DNA of 64,000 bases from Bin18 sp965242795 (GTDB lineage: Bacteria; Desulfobacterota; Binatia; Bin18). A program made the translations under genes and the position numbers. The stretch lies in contig OZ251505.1 of assembly GCA_965242795.1 (NCBI GenBank), positions 3,782,001 to 3,846,000 of the forward strand, in the 5' to 3' direction. This document shows, piece by piece, positions 49,353-58,216 of the stretch; the stretch's first letter is position 1, and each line of letters begins with the position of its first letter. The notes beneath the pieces were generated by a model. It was not told where the DNA came from, searched no databases, and saw only the letters and a program-made list of their open reading frames with translations.

Positions 49353-50543
49353 TCAGCGCGATTTGGGCATGCCGAGCCCGCGTTCGCTGATGATGTTCTT
49401 CTGCACTTGGGACGTGCCGCCGCCGATCATCAAGCCGAGCGTGAACATGAACTCGTACGGCCAGACGCCGTCGTCGATCACGTGCGCGCTGCCGCGGCTG
49501 AGTGGGGCGTAGGAATTCATGATCTCCAGGGCGAGGGCGCAGAGGTCGTGGTTCAACTCGGTGCCGACCAGCTTGTTGACCATGACTTCGACGCCGGGTT
49601 TGCGGCCTTTGGTGGCGTTGGTGAGTTGCCGATACGAATGGTACTTCATGGCTTCCACGCGCTCGGTCAGCGCGGCCAGCTTGTGACGGATGACGGGGTC
49701 TTCGGACGCCGGCCGGCCATAGCGGCGGTGGCTGTACGCCAAGCGGATCAGGTCGTGCAACATGCGTTGGGTGCGCGTGGTCGAACCCAACATGTTCCGC
49801 TCGTGGAACAGCGTCGCGTTCGCTACCAGCCAGCCTTGATTGAGTTCGCCGACGAGGTTGGCGCGCGGGACGCGCACGTTCTCGAAGAAGACTTCGTTGA
49901 AGCCGGCGTCCCCGGTCATCTGGACGAGCGGCCGGACCGTGATGCCCGGCGTGGTCATGTCGATCAGAATGTAGGAAATGCCACGGTGCTTGGGGGCATC
50001 CGGGTCGGTACGCACCAGACAGAACATCCAGTCCGCGTACTGCGCACCCGACGTCCAGACCTTCTGCCCGTTGACGACGAACTCGTCGCCGACCAGCTCT
50101 GCGCGCGTCCGCAGTGAGGCCAAGTCCGACCCGGCGCCGGGCTCGGAATAGCCCTGACACCAGATCTCGTCCGCGGTCAGCAGCGGGAGGAGGAAGCGGC
50201 GTTTCTGCTCCTCGCTACCGACCTGGAGCAGCGTCGGCCCGAGCATGGTCAGCCCCGACGCGCCGATCAGGCTCGGCGCCCGGGCCAGCACCAGTTCTTC
50301 GTTGAGAATGGTCTGGTGCATGACGTCGTCGTCACCCCTGCCGCCGTATGCTTTCGGCCAGCCCAGCGCCACGTAGCCGGCGTCGTACAACGTGCGCTGC
50401 CACGCTTTGGCGCGTTGGATACGCCGCGGATGGTGGGGCGGCAGCGCGCGGACCGATTTGTCTTTCTTGGGCAGATTGGTCTTGAGCCAGTTGCGGAGCT
50501 TCTTCCGAAACGCCCGGTCCTCTTGCGAATAGGCCAAGTCCAT
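49353..50543 (-). CDS. Acyl-CoA dehydrogenase, flavin-binding subunit
   Basis: The 396-residue protein has DLAYSQEDRAFRKKLRNWLK, WCQGYSEPGAGSDLASLRTR, FVVNGQKVWTSGAQYADWMF, GDAGFNEVFFENVRVP and GGGTSQVQKNIISERGLGMP. GGAGACGC lies ahead of the ATG at 50543. It is close in type to the protein at 25037, so the two pairs are probably paralogous heteromeric enzymes with different acyl-CoA preferences. The gene order (flavin-binding subunit first) is the same in both. Confidence 0.9.
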   Translation of the reverse strand: MDLAYSQEDRAFRKKLRNWLKTNLPKKDKSVRALPPHHPRRIQRAKAWQRTLYDAGYVALGWPKAYGGRGDDDVMHQTILNEELVLARAPSLIGASGLTMLGPTLLQVGSEEQKRRFLLPLLTADEIWCQGYSEPGAGSDLASLRTRAELVGDEFVVNGQKVWTSGAQYADWMFCLVRTDPDAPKHRGISYILIDMTTPGITVRPLVQMTGDAGFNEVFFENVRVPRANLVGELNQGWLVANATLFHERNMLGSTTRTQRMLHDLIRLAYSHRRYGRPASEDPVIRHKLAALTERVEAMKYHSYRQLTNATKGRKPGVEVMVNKLVGTELNHDLCALALEIMNSYAPLSRGSAHVIDDGVWPYEFMFTLGLMIGGGTSQVQKNIISERGLGMPKSR

Positions 50544-50620
50544 GCGCGTCTCCGTTCGCGGATTCGTCCGTTCCGATGGGTCCGAAGGGTCGGCTGCGGC
50601 TGTGCACGCGCTGCAAGCAC

Positions 50621-51085
50621 TCAGCTTGGAGGCAGCGGCGGCGGGACGCGCACGTGATTGCTGATGCGGTCGTAGCGCGGCGATCCGCCGTCTTCGACCA
50701 GCCCTTTCAACGAGACGAGACAGCAGTCGCCGCCGTCGCGCAGCGCCTGCCAATCGACCGAGCCGGGCGGCAGGCCGAGTTTCACGATGACCGTATCGAC
50801 CGACAGGATGAATTCTTCGAGCGCGGCCACGACCTTCACGTCAGGTTCGAGCGGCGACACCACGATCTCCGCGTAGGGGAGGGGCAGACGTTCCGCGGGC
50901 GCCAACTCGTAGTCGAGGCTGACGCGCAGCACGTCGGGTTTCGGCACGCCGAGTGCGACCTCGGAGATTTCGACCAGCGGCTTGTACACTTCCGAATCGG
51001 AGCAGCCCGGCGCCAGCAGCAGTGTCAGACACGTGACGAACCGAGCGGCATTCCGAAGACGAGACAGGATGCGACTACGCGGCAT
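50621..51085 (-). CDS. Putative lipoprotein of unknown function
   Basis: The 154-residue product has a basic start, a hydrophobic segment and the lipobox LAPGC, with Cys28 followed by Ser-Asp. An Asp at position +2 or +3 after the Cys can act as a Lol-avoidance signal, so the protein may stay in the inner membrane. The mature part (VALGVPKPDVLRVSLDYELA; ILSVDTVIVKLGLPPGSVDW) is a mix of strands without a recognised family. No good ribosome binding site was seen. Confidence 0.6.
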   Translation of the reverse strand: MPRSRILSRLRNAARFVTCLTLLLAPGCSDSEVYKPLVEISEVALGVPKPDVLRVSLDYELAPAERLPLPYAEIVVSPLEPDVKVVAALEEFILSVDTVIVKLGLPPGSVDWQALRDGGDCCLVSLKGLVEDGGSPRYDRISNHVRVPPPLPPS

Positions 51086-51287
51086 GACGTTCGTTCGAGT
51101 AGGGCGGAACGGGTGGAGTGTCGGATTGGATATGATGCCGGCGCAGGGGCGGACGGTTCTGTGGAGCGGGCCGGCGCAGCTTATACGAGGCGCGCGTCGT
51201 GGGCGAACTTCTCCATCATCGCCAGCATGTTCGGATAGGAACGGACGAAATCGAAGAAAGCCGGATACGGAGAGTCGGCCCCACGGA

Positions 51288-52580
51288 TCAACAGGCCCGC
51301 GGACAGGACGTCTTCGGGAAGGGCTCGAGCACCCATGGCGGAAGAGTAGGGGGCGGCCGCCGCGGCGGTGGAGGTGGCGGTGACGGCGGCGAAGACCGGC
51401 CCAGGTTCATGCCCGCCACCACGAGTTCCAGTGCCCTGCCATTGCCGATGGCCGCGCAGTGATTCGAATCCGGCGTGGTGTTCCACCGCTTGTGGTGGCC
51501 GGAAGCAGAGGTAATGCTGTTGAACACGTGCATCGCATCCCCCATCGCCCAGCGGCTGTCGCCGTCGCTGCCCCAGAGGTCCATCTGAAAGTCGATGGGA
51601 TGATCGAAATCCCAATCGCCGATGGTGAAGCCGAACCCGCTTTCCTCGAACGGCGCGTGGATCGGCGTGGTGCCGTCTGCCGCCGACACGTCGCAGGCTT
51701 GCGTGGCATGAACGTGGTTGACGACGGACTCGTACAACGACGCGAACGGGATCGGCCCGGGGGTGACGCACCGGCTTCTGGCTGACAGATCGCTGCAGTC
51801 CGCGTGGGCGCTGCATGCCCGGCTCGCATCCAGATCGCAGTAGCCGGACGTGTACCGACGCCTTCCGCAACCCGCGTTGATGTCCCAGAGACCGGGGCCG
51901 CCTACCATCAGTTGATAGTCCACCAGCGAATCCACGCCGCTGTGCCAATAGACCGCGCCAAGGGTCGCTTGCGTGCCCATGCTGCATCCAACGGTGCCGA
52001 ACTCCGCGGCGCCGGCAAGGTTCTCATGCACCCACGCAAGGACGCTGGCGATGCGGCGTGTCACGTTCGGCACCCGCGTGGCCGCGGCGGAGGTGCGTGT
52101 GAACCAGCCCCAGCTGGAAAAGCCGCGCTCCCAACGCACCATCACCACCTTCGCATCGGATGCGCTCTCGATCTGCCGCGAGAGCGAGTGCATGAAGTTC
52201 GTGCCGCCGACACCCGTGTGCAGCAGAACGGTCTTGGCGCCGGTCTGCTCGGTGGTGAAGGAGAAATGCCCGCCCATGCCGTCCACGACGAAGGCGAGCC
52301 CCTGCTTAGAGCCGCCACCGCCCGCATCGGCCGCCATCCGACACTGCTGCCAGTCCGCACAGTTCGTCTTACAGCTATAGGCCACCCAGTAATCGCCGTT
52401 CGCATCCGAGGGAGACCGGGAGACATCGAATGCTGAAGACGGCGACGCCGCCTGGCAGATTTGCACGTTGCCGGCCAGCGCGGCGACCTGGGCGGAAGCA
52501 CTCCCGCAGAGGCAGGCCACAAGGGTCGCTCCCGCCGCAAGTGTGAGGCGGCGTACCCTGTAAGCGTTCAGGTCGAGCAT
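51288..52580 (-). CDS. Secreted alpha/beta-hydrolase-like protein with proline-rich tail
   Basis: The 430-residue product has a signal peptide (RRLTLAAGATLVACLCGSAS, cut near AQ). The mature part shows an alpha/beta-hydrolase pattern: KTVLLHTGVGGTNFMHSLSR as an oxyanion region, VVMVRWERGFSSWGWF, and GTVGCSMGTQATLGAVYW, whose G-C-S-M-G fits a nucleophile elbow. Later Asp and His (DWDFDHPID; DAMHVF) could complete a triad but cannot be assigned surely. Ten or more cysteines, including CGRRRYTSGYCDLDASRAC, suggest disulfides outside the cytoplasm. The C-terminus is a poly-proline run and a short basic end. The gene is alone; its substrate is unknown. Confidence 0.6.
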   Translation of the reverse strand: MLDLNAYRVRRLTLAAGATLVACLCGSASAQVAALAGNVQICQAASPSSAFDVSRSPSDANGDYWVAYSCKTNCADWQQCRMAADAGGGGSKQGLAFVVDGMGGHFSFTTEQTGAKTVLLHTGVGGTNFMHSLSRQIESASDAKVVMVRWERGFSSWGWFTRTSAAATRVPNVTRRIASVLAWVHENLAGAAEFGTVGCSMGTQATLGAVYWHSGVDSLVDYQLMVGGPGLWDINAGCGRRRYTSGYCDLDASRACSAHADCSDLSARSRCVTPGPIPFASLYESVVNHVHATQACDVSAADGTTPIHAPFEESGFGFTIGDWDFDHPIDFQMDLWGSDGDSRWAMGDAMHVFNSITSASGHHKRWNTTPDSNHCAAIGNGRALELVVAGMNLGRSSPPSPPPPPPRRPPPTLPPWVLEPFPKTSCPRAC

Positions 52581-53051
52581 CGGTATTTGTCATCCGTGGA
52601 ATGACGCAGAACGAGTGGAAGCGAGCGAGGCGTTGTTCCTATGGAGGGGCGTCAGCGTCTTGGCGGTGCGGACCGCGTTGCGGTGCAGTAACATCGGCAC
52701 ATTCGTGCACAGTCGGGCGACCTGTGTGCACGCGGCTACGAAACTCAGCACGCTGAGCGGTTCGAGCAGGGGTGCCTCGGGCTCAAGCGGAAACGCGCCG
52801 TACTGCATGGCCGAACCCTGCTACCACATTCCACGCCGAAACGCTAACCGACCGCTCAGCTTCTCCCCGTCATACCCCCGTTCGAGCCGGAGGCAGGTCC
52901 TGCGCAAACAGGTCTCCATCCCCTGGATTCCCGCTTCCGCGGGAATGACGACTGGATGGGATCTTCAAGGATGTCGTTCCCAAAAAGGCCCTGCGGAAAT
53001 GTCGATGCTTGATACGGGCAATGAAGCCTTTGGGTGGCAAAAGCATCATAA
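52581..53051. other. Gap between the secreted protein and higB-higA
   Basis: No convincing gene lies in this 471-base gap. It carries a dRS3-like repeat at 52925-52951 (CTGGATTCCCGCTTCCGCGG, then GAATGACGAC) and, near 52980-53050, sequence that may be the lost 5' part of higB but cannot be read as HigB in any frame. Confidence 0.5.
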
Positions 53052-53219
53052 AAAGACGCCGTCAAGCCGCGAGACTTGGCACATCCCAGCTTCCGGCTCC
53101 ATCCGCTGAAAGGCGACCGCCGCGGCCAATGGAGCGTGCGCGTGTCAGGGAACCTGCGGATCGTCTTCCGCTTCGAGGACGGTGAAGCCGTAGATATCGA
53201 CCTGATCGACTACCACTAG
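53052..53219 (+). pseudogene. higB: Truncated HigB toxin gene
   Basis: From 53052 the frame reads KDAVKPRDLAHPSFRLHPLK, GDRRGQWSVRVSGNLRIVFR, FEDGEAVDIDLIDYH and TAG. This is the C-terminal half of a HigB/RelE-fold mRNA interferase. The N-terminal half of about 40 residues is missing: a TAA stop lies just upstream at 53049-53051 and no start codon fits. The dRS3-like repeat some 100 bases upstream may mark the break. The antitoxin gene higA follows after 10 bases and is intact. Confidence 0.75.
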
Positions 53220-53229
53220 GAGGAGACGT

Positions 53230-53490
53230 ATGCGCATGTACGACCCGGCGCACCCGGGAGAGATCGTCCGCGACAACATCGAGGCGGAAGGCTGGACCGT
53301 GACGGAAGGCGCGGTTCGGCTCGGGGTTTCGCGGATTACGCTTTCGCGCCTGCTGAACGGTCGCACCGGGGTCTCCGCGGCGATGGCCCTGGCCTTGGAA
53401 CGCCTCGGTTGGGGGACCGCGGACCATTGGGTGCGAATGCAAGGAAGTTACGATTTGGCGCGGGAACGCCGGCGTCAAGCCGCGGCGTGA
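53230..53490 (+). CDS. higA: HigA-family antitoxin
   Basis: The 86-residue protein has the HigA pattern: AHPGEIVRDNIEAEGWTVTE, then the helix-turn-helix GAVRLGVSRITLSRLLNGRT and a C-terminal helix ALALERLGWGTADHWVRMQ. It binds its operator through this XRE-type motif and neutralises HigB. AGGAGGAGACGT precedes the ATG, a strong site. Because the neighbouring toxin is truncated, this is an orphan antitoxin. Confidence 0.88.
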   Translation: MRMYDPAHPGEIVRDNIEAEGWTVTEGAVRLGVSRITLSRLLNGRTGVSAAMALALERLGWGTADHWVRMQGSYDLARERRRQAAA

Positions 53491-53654
53491 GGCTGCGCCG
53501 CCGAAATCGCTACCCGGAATCCGTCCCGATCCGGAACGTTCCCCGAACGGCCACGAGCCCGCGCTCTTGTGGCAATCCCAAGGGGGACGTGTTACAGGCC
53601 GGGGCTACATCGCCGCACGGCGATGATCTTCACGGAGACACGCGAGAAGCGACG

Positions 53655-54311
53655 ATGGCTGAGGGCGTCCGGTTACTCCTGATCCGGCACGGGGAATCGG
53701 TCTGGAATCGGGAAAACCGCTGGCAGGGCCACGCCGACATCCCCTTGAGCGAGACCGGCCGCATCCAGGCGCAACAACTCGCCCGACATATGAAGAGCGA
53801 GCAAGGATCGATCCGCACGATCTACACCAGCGACCTGCAACGCGCCCGCGAGACCGCCGACATCCTGGGCCAAGCGCTGGGCATGACGCCCACGGCGACC
53901 GCTGCGTGGCGCGAAATGGACATCGGAACCTGGAGCGGCCTGACCACGGCCGAAGTCGCGGCGCGCCACTCAGAGGAATGGGAACGGCTGCGGCAGGGCG
54001 AAGACCTGCCACGCGGCGGCGGCGAAACGTTCGCCCAGTTTCAGGGGCGGCTGCTACATGCGCTCGACACGTACAGACGGACCCACGCCGGACAAGATGT
54101 TGCGATAGTCACGCACGGCGGCGCGGTGCGCGCCCTGCTGTTACATTGCAAGGGATGGGACGTCAGCCGGTTCGGCGACATCGAAAAGATCGGCAACACC
54201 GGCGTCAGCGAAATCCACGTCTTTCCGAACGGCGACGCGCGCATCGAACGCATCAACCGTGTCGCCCATCTCGACCACGCCGCACTGGCGGGCGAGACGG
54301 TCGAAGCCTGA
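53655..54311 (+). CDS. Histidine phosphatase (phosphoglycerate mutase-like)
   Basis: The 218-residue protein has the catalytic LLLIRHGESVWNRENRWQGH with His12, the substrate-binding Arg in YTSDLQRARETADIL, the proton donor Glu in WREMDIGTWSGLT and the second His in AIVTHGGAVRALLLH. The length and sequence fit cofactor-dependent phosphoglycerate mutase-like phosphatases, including CobC (alpha-ribazole phosphatase), rather than GpmA itself, which is about 230-250 residues with a longer insert. Substrate is not certain. The start ATG 53655 is chosen from homology; the frame is open upstream without coding character. Confidence 0.85.
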   Translation: MAEGVRLLLIRHGESVWNRENRWQGHADIPLSETGRIQAQQLARHMKSEQGSIRTIYTSDLQRARETADILGQALGMTPTATAAWREMDIGTWSGLTTAEVAARHSEEWERLRQGEDLPRGGGETFAQFQGRLLHALDTYRRTHAGQDVAIVTHGGAVRALLLHCKGWDVSRFGDIEKIGNTGVSEIHVFPNGDARIERINRVAHLDHAALAGETVEA

Positions 54312-54398
54312 TCGCCGCTGGCCGTCGGTCCAAAGGATTTCCGCCTGTTCTCGTTTCTCTCTACGCGCTGGTTCAAGCTGGCGCTGACCGCCGGCCTG

Positions 54399-55301
54399 TT
54401 GCTGGCACTGGGGTACGGCGTGGATGTGCCCCGGCTGGCCGCCCAGTTGCGCCACGTGCGGCTCGACGTGATCGGGCTGGTCTTCGCCGGGTATCTGGCG
54501 GGGCAGGTGTTGAGCGCCTCCAAATGGTGGTTGTTGGCCCGCCCGCTCGGGTTCGCGCAGCCGTTGCGGACGTTCGTCGCCTATTATTTCGCGGGGATGT
54601 ATCTGAATCTGTTCGTCCCCAGCATGGTCGCCGGGGACGCGGCACGCGGGTATCTGCTGACCCGCGACCGCGGGGGGCTGGCCGCGGCGCTGCACTCGGT
54701 GGTCGTCGATCGGCTGGTCGGTCTGGTCGCGCTGACCTGGTTGGGGGCGGCGGCGTTTCTGGCGTTCGGCCCGAGTGTGGTGCCGCGCGCGCTGCATTAC
54801 GGCATGATCGGCGGGGCCGCGGCCACGCTGCTCGTCTGGTGGGGGCTGCCGTACGGCATTGCGGGGACGGGCCGCGTCTCCGGCCGGCTGCGCGGTTGGC
54901 TAGAACGCCTCGACGGACCGTACCGGCGCGTCCCCCGCCTGTTGGGTGCGGCGTGCGGACTGTCGTTCGTCTTCCACCTCTTTCATCTCGGCCTGCACGT
55001 GGTGGTCGCGGAAGCGCTGGGGCTCGGGGTGCCGTGGTGGTATCTCGCGCTGCTCGTTCCCGCGGTCCAGATTCTGAGTAGTCTGCCGGTCAGCTTCGGC
55101 GGGCTGGGCGTGCGCGAAACCGGCTACGTGGTGAGCCTGGGTTGGTGGGGCGTGGGGAGCGACGCGGCGCTCGCGTTCGGACTGGTGTGGAGCGCGGTGA
55201 CGCTGGCGGCGAACCTGTGCGGCGGGGTGGCCGTGTACGCCGCGCTTGACCGGGGCTTGGCGTGGGCCGATCTCAGAAAAACGTCGGGCGCGTCAGAATA
55301 G
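54399..55301 (+). CDS. Flippase-like inner-membrane protein (LPG synthase TM/UPF0104 type)
   Basis: The protein of at least 300 residues has about seven to eight hydrophobic segments (LDVIGLVFAGYLAGQVL; FVAYYFAGMYLNLFVPS; VVVDRLVGLVALTWLGAAAF) and the family pattern LSSLPVSFGGLGVRETGYVV. Members are predicted flippases or the membrane part of lysyl-phosphatidylglycerol synthases. The only start codon in frame is TTG 54399, which falls inside the first membrane segment; homology seems to begin about 20 codons earlier (FKLALTAGLLLALGYGVD). The frame is the same as that of the phosphatase, whose TGA stop is at 54309. The end overlaps the convergent purA gene by 29 bases. Confidence 0.75.
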   Translation: MLALGYGVDVPRLAAQLRHVRLDVIGLVFAGYLAGQVLSASKWWLLARPLGFAQPLRTFVAYYFAGMYLNLFVPSMVAGDAARGYLLTRDRGGLAAALHSVVVDRLVGLVALTWLGAAAFLAFGPSVVPRALHYGMIGGAAATLLVWWGLPYGIAGTGRVSGRLRGWLERLDGPYRRVPRLLGAACGLSFVFHLFHLGLHVVVAEALGLGVPWWYLALLVPAVQILSSLPVSFGGLGVRETGYVVSLGWWGVGSDAALAFGLVWSAVTLAANLCGGVAVYAALDRGLAWADLRKTSGASE

Positions 55302-56565
55302 TCTCTTCGCGGCCGGCGCCGACCGAGATCATGCGCACGGGCACGCCGACGAGCGCTTCGACCCGCTCGACGTAGGCGCGGGCGTTGGGCGGCAGCGCGT
55401 CCAGACTGCGGATCGCGGTCAGCGGTTCGCTCCAGCCCGGCAACTCTTCATAGACCGGCGTGACCGCTTCGATCAGATGGGCACCGGCGGGGACCTCGTC
55501 GTAGCGGCCGCCCTGGTGCGTGTAGCCAGTGCAGACGCGAATGGAGGGTAGCCCGCTCAGCACGTCGATCTTGGTCAGCGCCAGCCCGTTCAGCCCGCTC
55601 AGCCGCGCCGCGGTGCGGACGACCACCGCGTCGAACCAGCCACAGCGCCGCGGCCGGCCGGTCACGGTACCGAACTCGCCGCCGTCCCGGCGCAGCTTCT
55701 CGCCCGCGGGGCCGTGCTCCTCGGTCGGAAACGGACCGCCGCCGACCCGCGTCGTGTATGCCTTGGAGATGCCGAGCACCGCATCGATGTGCCGCGGGGC
55801 GATGCCGGCGCCGGTACACACCGCGCCGGCCAGCGTGTTCGACGACGTGACGAACGGATAGGTGCCGTGATCGACGTCCAGCATCGTGCCCTGCGCGCCC
55901 TCGAACAACACCTTGCGGCCCGCGGCGAGCGCGTCGTGGACGTAGCGCGAGGTGTCGGCCACGTACGGCGCAAGCCGGTCGCGCAGGCGGCGGGTGTCGT
56001 CGAAAATCTGTTGGTAATCAAGCGGCTGTTCCTCGAGCCGCGTGCCCAGATCGACGTTCTTCTCGGCCAGATTCCGTTCGAGCTTTTCCGCGAACACGCC
56101 GTCGTCCAGCAGATCGACGAAGCGGATGCCGACCCGCGCCATCTTGTCCTCGTAGGTCGGGCCGATGCCGCGGCCGGTCGTGCCGATCTTGCCGGCGCCG
56201 CGCAGCCGCTCCCGGGCCAAGTCGATGGCCTTGTGGTAGGGCATGACGAGATGCGCGAGTTCGCTGACCTTGAGCGCCTCCGGGTCGGACAGCCGGCCGC
56301 GCGCCTGCAGGGTGTCGATCTCCTCGACGAGCACCTCGGGGTTGACCACCATGCCGTTGCCGATCACGCACACCTTGCCGTCGTGCAGCACGCCCGACGG
56401 GATGAGCCGGACGATGGTCTTCTGGCCGCCGACGACCAGCGTGTGGCCGGCGTTGTTGCCGCCCTGGAAGCGGACGATCACGTCGGCCTCGCGCGTCAGC
56501 AGATCGACGACCTTGCCCTTGCCTTCGTCGCCCCATTGGACGCCGACCACCACCAGCGTACTCAT
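55273..56565 (-). CDS. purA: Adenylosuccinate synthetase
   Basis: The 430-residue enzyme converts IMP and aspartate to adenylosuccinate with GTP. It has the N-terminal VVGVQWGDEGKGKVVDLLT, with the catalytic Asp and the P-loop-like GDEGKGK, FQGGNNAGHTLVV, GTTGRGIGPTYEDKMAR, FEGAQGTMLDVDHGTYPFVT and LTKIDVLSGL. Length is normal. It is the last gene of a minus-strand run after the aminotransferase and serA; the serA stop lies 22 bases upstream of its ATG. Confidence 0.95.
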   Translation of the reverse strand: MSTLVVVGVQWGDEGKGKVVDLLTREADVIVRFQGGNNAGHTLVVGGQKTIVRLIPSGVLHDGKVCVIGNGMVVNPEVLVEEIDTLQARGRLSDPEALKVSELAHLVMPYHKAIDLARERLRGAGKIGTTGRGIGPTYEDKMARVGIRFVDLLDDGVFAEKLERNLAEKNVDLGTRLEEQPLDYQQIFDDTRRLRDRLAPYVADTSRYVHDALAAGRKVLFEGAQGTMLDVDHGTYPFVTSSNTLAGAVCTGAGIAPRHIDAVLGISKAYTTRVGGGPFPTEEHGPAGEKLRRDGGEFGTVTGRPRRCGWFDAVVVRTAARLSGLNGLALTKIDVLSGLPSIRVCTGYTHQGGRYDEVPAGAHLIEAVTPVYEELPGWSEPLTAIRSLDALPPNARAYVERVEALVGVPVRMISVGAGREETILTRPTFF

Positions 56566-56587
56566 CGACCGTCTCCCGGGTCCGCGT

Positions 56588-58216
56588 TCATAAGCGAATC
56601 AGTTGCGCGGAGAGAATCGGTTCGAGGGTGCGCAGCTCGGTCAGCACGTCGGGCGAGACCGGCGTATCGACGTGGATCAGCGAAATGGCTTCGCCGCCGA
56701 TCTTCTCGCGGCCGAGTTCCAGCCCGGCGATGTTGATCCCCAACGTGCCCAGCAGCATCCCGACCTGGCCGACCACGCCCGGCACGTCCCGGTTGTGGAG
56801 CATCAGCATCGTCCCTTCGAGTACGGCTTCGAGGTGGAAGTCGTTGACGCGCACGAGCCGGACGGCCTGGTTGCTGAAGACCGCGCCGGCCGCGGTGTTG
56901 GCCGCGGTTCCGCTCTGGAGCCGCACGCTGACCGAGTTCAGGAAATCGCTCGGGGTGCGGCTGCGCGATTCCACCACGCGAATGCCGCGTTCGCCGGCGA
57001 TGAGCGGCGCGTTGATGTAGTTGACGGTCCGATCCAACACCGGGGCCAGCACGCCGCGCAGCACCGCCGCGGTGGCCGGGGTCACGTCGTAGTCGGTGAC
57101 CTCGCCGCTGTATTCGACGTGGATTTCGCGCGGCGCGTCGGGCGTGATCTGGGCCAGGAAGCTGCCGAGCCGTTCGCCGAGCAAAAGGTATGGTTGCAGG
57201 ATGGCCAACTGTTCGCGGCTCAGGGCCGGAAAATTCACCGCGTTCTGAATGACTCCGTCGCGCAGGAAATGGACGATCTGATCCGCGATGGCGACCGCCA
57301 CGTTGATCTGCGCCTCGTCGGTCGCCGCGCCCAGATGCGGCGTGCAGATCACGTCGGGGCGCGCCAACAGCGGATGGTCCGCGGGCGGTGGCTCGTCCAC
57401 GAACACGTCCAGCGCGGCGCCGGCGACCTTGCCTCGTTCCAGCGCGTCGAGCAGCGCGGCCTCGTCGACGATCCCGCCGCGTGCGCAGTTGACGACGCGC
57501 ACGCCGTCCTGCATCTGCGCGAACGCCGCGGTGCCGATCAGCCCCCGTGTCTCCTTGGTGAGCGGGGTGTGGACCGTGATGAAGTCGGCCTGTTCGTACA
57601 AGGCAGGCAGGTCGAGCAGTTCGACATTCATCTTGGCCGCGGCCTCGGGCGGCACGAACGGGTCGTACCCGACCACCCGCATGCGCAGCCCCAGGGCACG
57701 TTCGGCCACGATCGCGCCGATGTTGCCCAGACCGACGACGCCCAGCACCTTGTTGCAGACCTCGGTGCCGGTGAACGCGCCGCGGCGCCACTCGCCCGCC
57801 TTGAGCGAGGCCGCGGCCTGCGGAATGTTGCGCGCCAGCGCCAGCAGCATGGAGACGGTGTGCTCCGCGGTCGTGACGTTGTTGCCGCCGGGCGTGTTCA
57901 TGACCACGATTCCGCGCTGCGAGGCCGCGGCCACGTCGATGTTGTCCACGCCGATACCCGCCCGGCCGATGACGTGCAGATTCTCCGCGGCGTCGATCAC
58001 GGCCGGCGTCACGCGCGTCCCGCTGCGTACGATCAGCCCGTGGTACGCGCCGATGCAGGCCGCCAAATCGGCCTCGCTGAGCCCGGGCCGGAAGTCGAAG
58101 TCGATGTCGGGCTGAGTCCGCAGGCGCTCCACGCCCTGGCGGGCGAGTCGATCGGTCATCAGGACCTTGTGCGACTCGCTGGACATGGCAGACGGCCCGC
58201 CGCCTTCCCCGGTCAC
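56588..58216 (-). CDS. serA: D-3-phosphoglycerate dehydrogenase
   Basis: The 542-residue protein matches the long form of SerA: a split substrate domain, the NAD domain with VVGLGNIGAIVAERALGL, the catalytic Arg in NCARGGIVDEAALLDAL, Glu, and His in TPHLGAATDEAQ, an intervening domain at about residues 320-450 (NFPALSREQLAILQPYLLLG), and a C-terminal ACT domain (MLMLHNRDVPGVVGQVGMLL) that may bind serine for feedback control. It opens serine synthesis. The start GTG 58216 overlaps the stop of the upstream aminotransferase (GTGA); an ATG at 58186 is the alternative. Confidence 0.94.
   Translation of the reverse strand: MTGEGGGPSAMSSESHKVLMTDRLARQGVERLRTQPDIDFDFRPGLSEADLAACIGAYHGLIVRSGTRVTPAVIDAAENLHVIGRAGIGVDNIDVAAASQRGIVVMNTPGGNNVTTAEHTVSMLLALARNIPQAAASLKAGEWRRGAFTGTEVCNKVLGVVGLGNIGAIVAERALGLRMRVVGYDPFVPPEAAAKMNVELLDLPALYEQADFITVHTPLTKETRGLIGTAAFAQMQDGVRVVNCARGGIVDEAALLDALERGKVAGAALDVFVDEPPPADHPLLARPDVICTPHLGAATDEAQINVAVAIADQIVHFLRDGVIQNAVNFPALSREQLAILQPYLLLGERLGSFLAQITPDAPREIHVEYSGEVTDYDVTPATAAVLRGVLAPVLDRTVNYINAPLIAGERGIRVVESRSRTPSDFLNSVSVRLQSGTAANTAAGAVFSNQAVRLVRVNDFHLEAVLEGTMLMLHNRDVPGVVGQVGMLLGTLGINIAGLELGREKIGGEAISLIHVDTPVSPDVLTELRTLEPILSAQLIRL

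Noticed and set aside
52615..53109. A 164-codon frame on the plus strand before higA
   Set aside because: It runs through a dRS3-like repeat and through the higB remnant in the wrong frame, and has no ribosome binding site.
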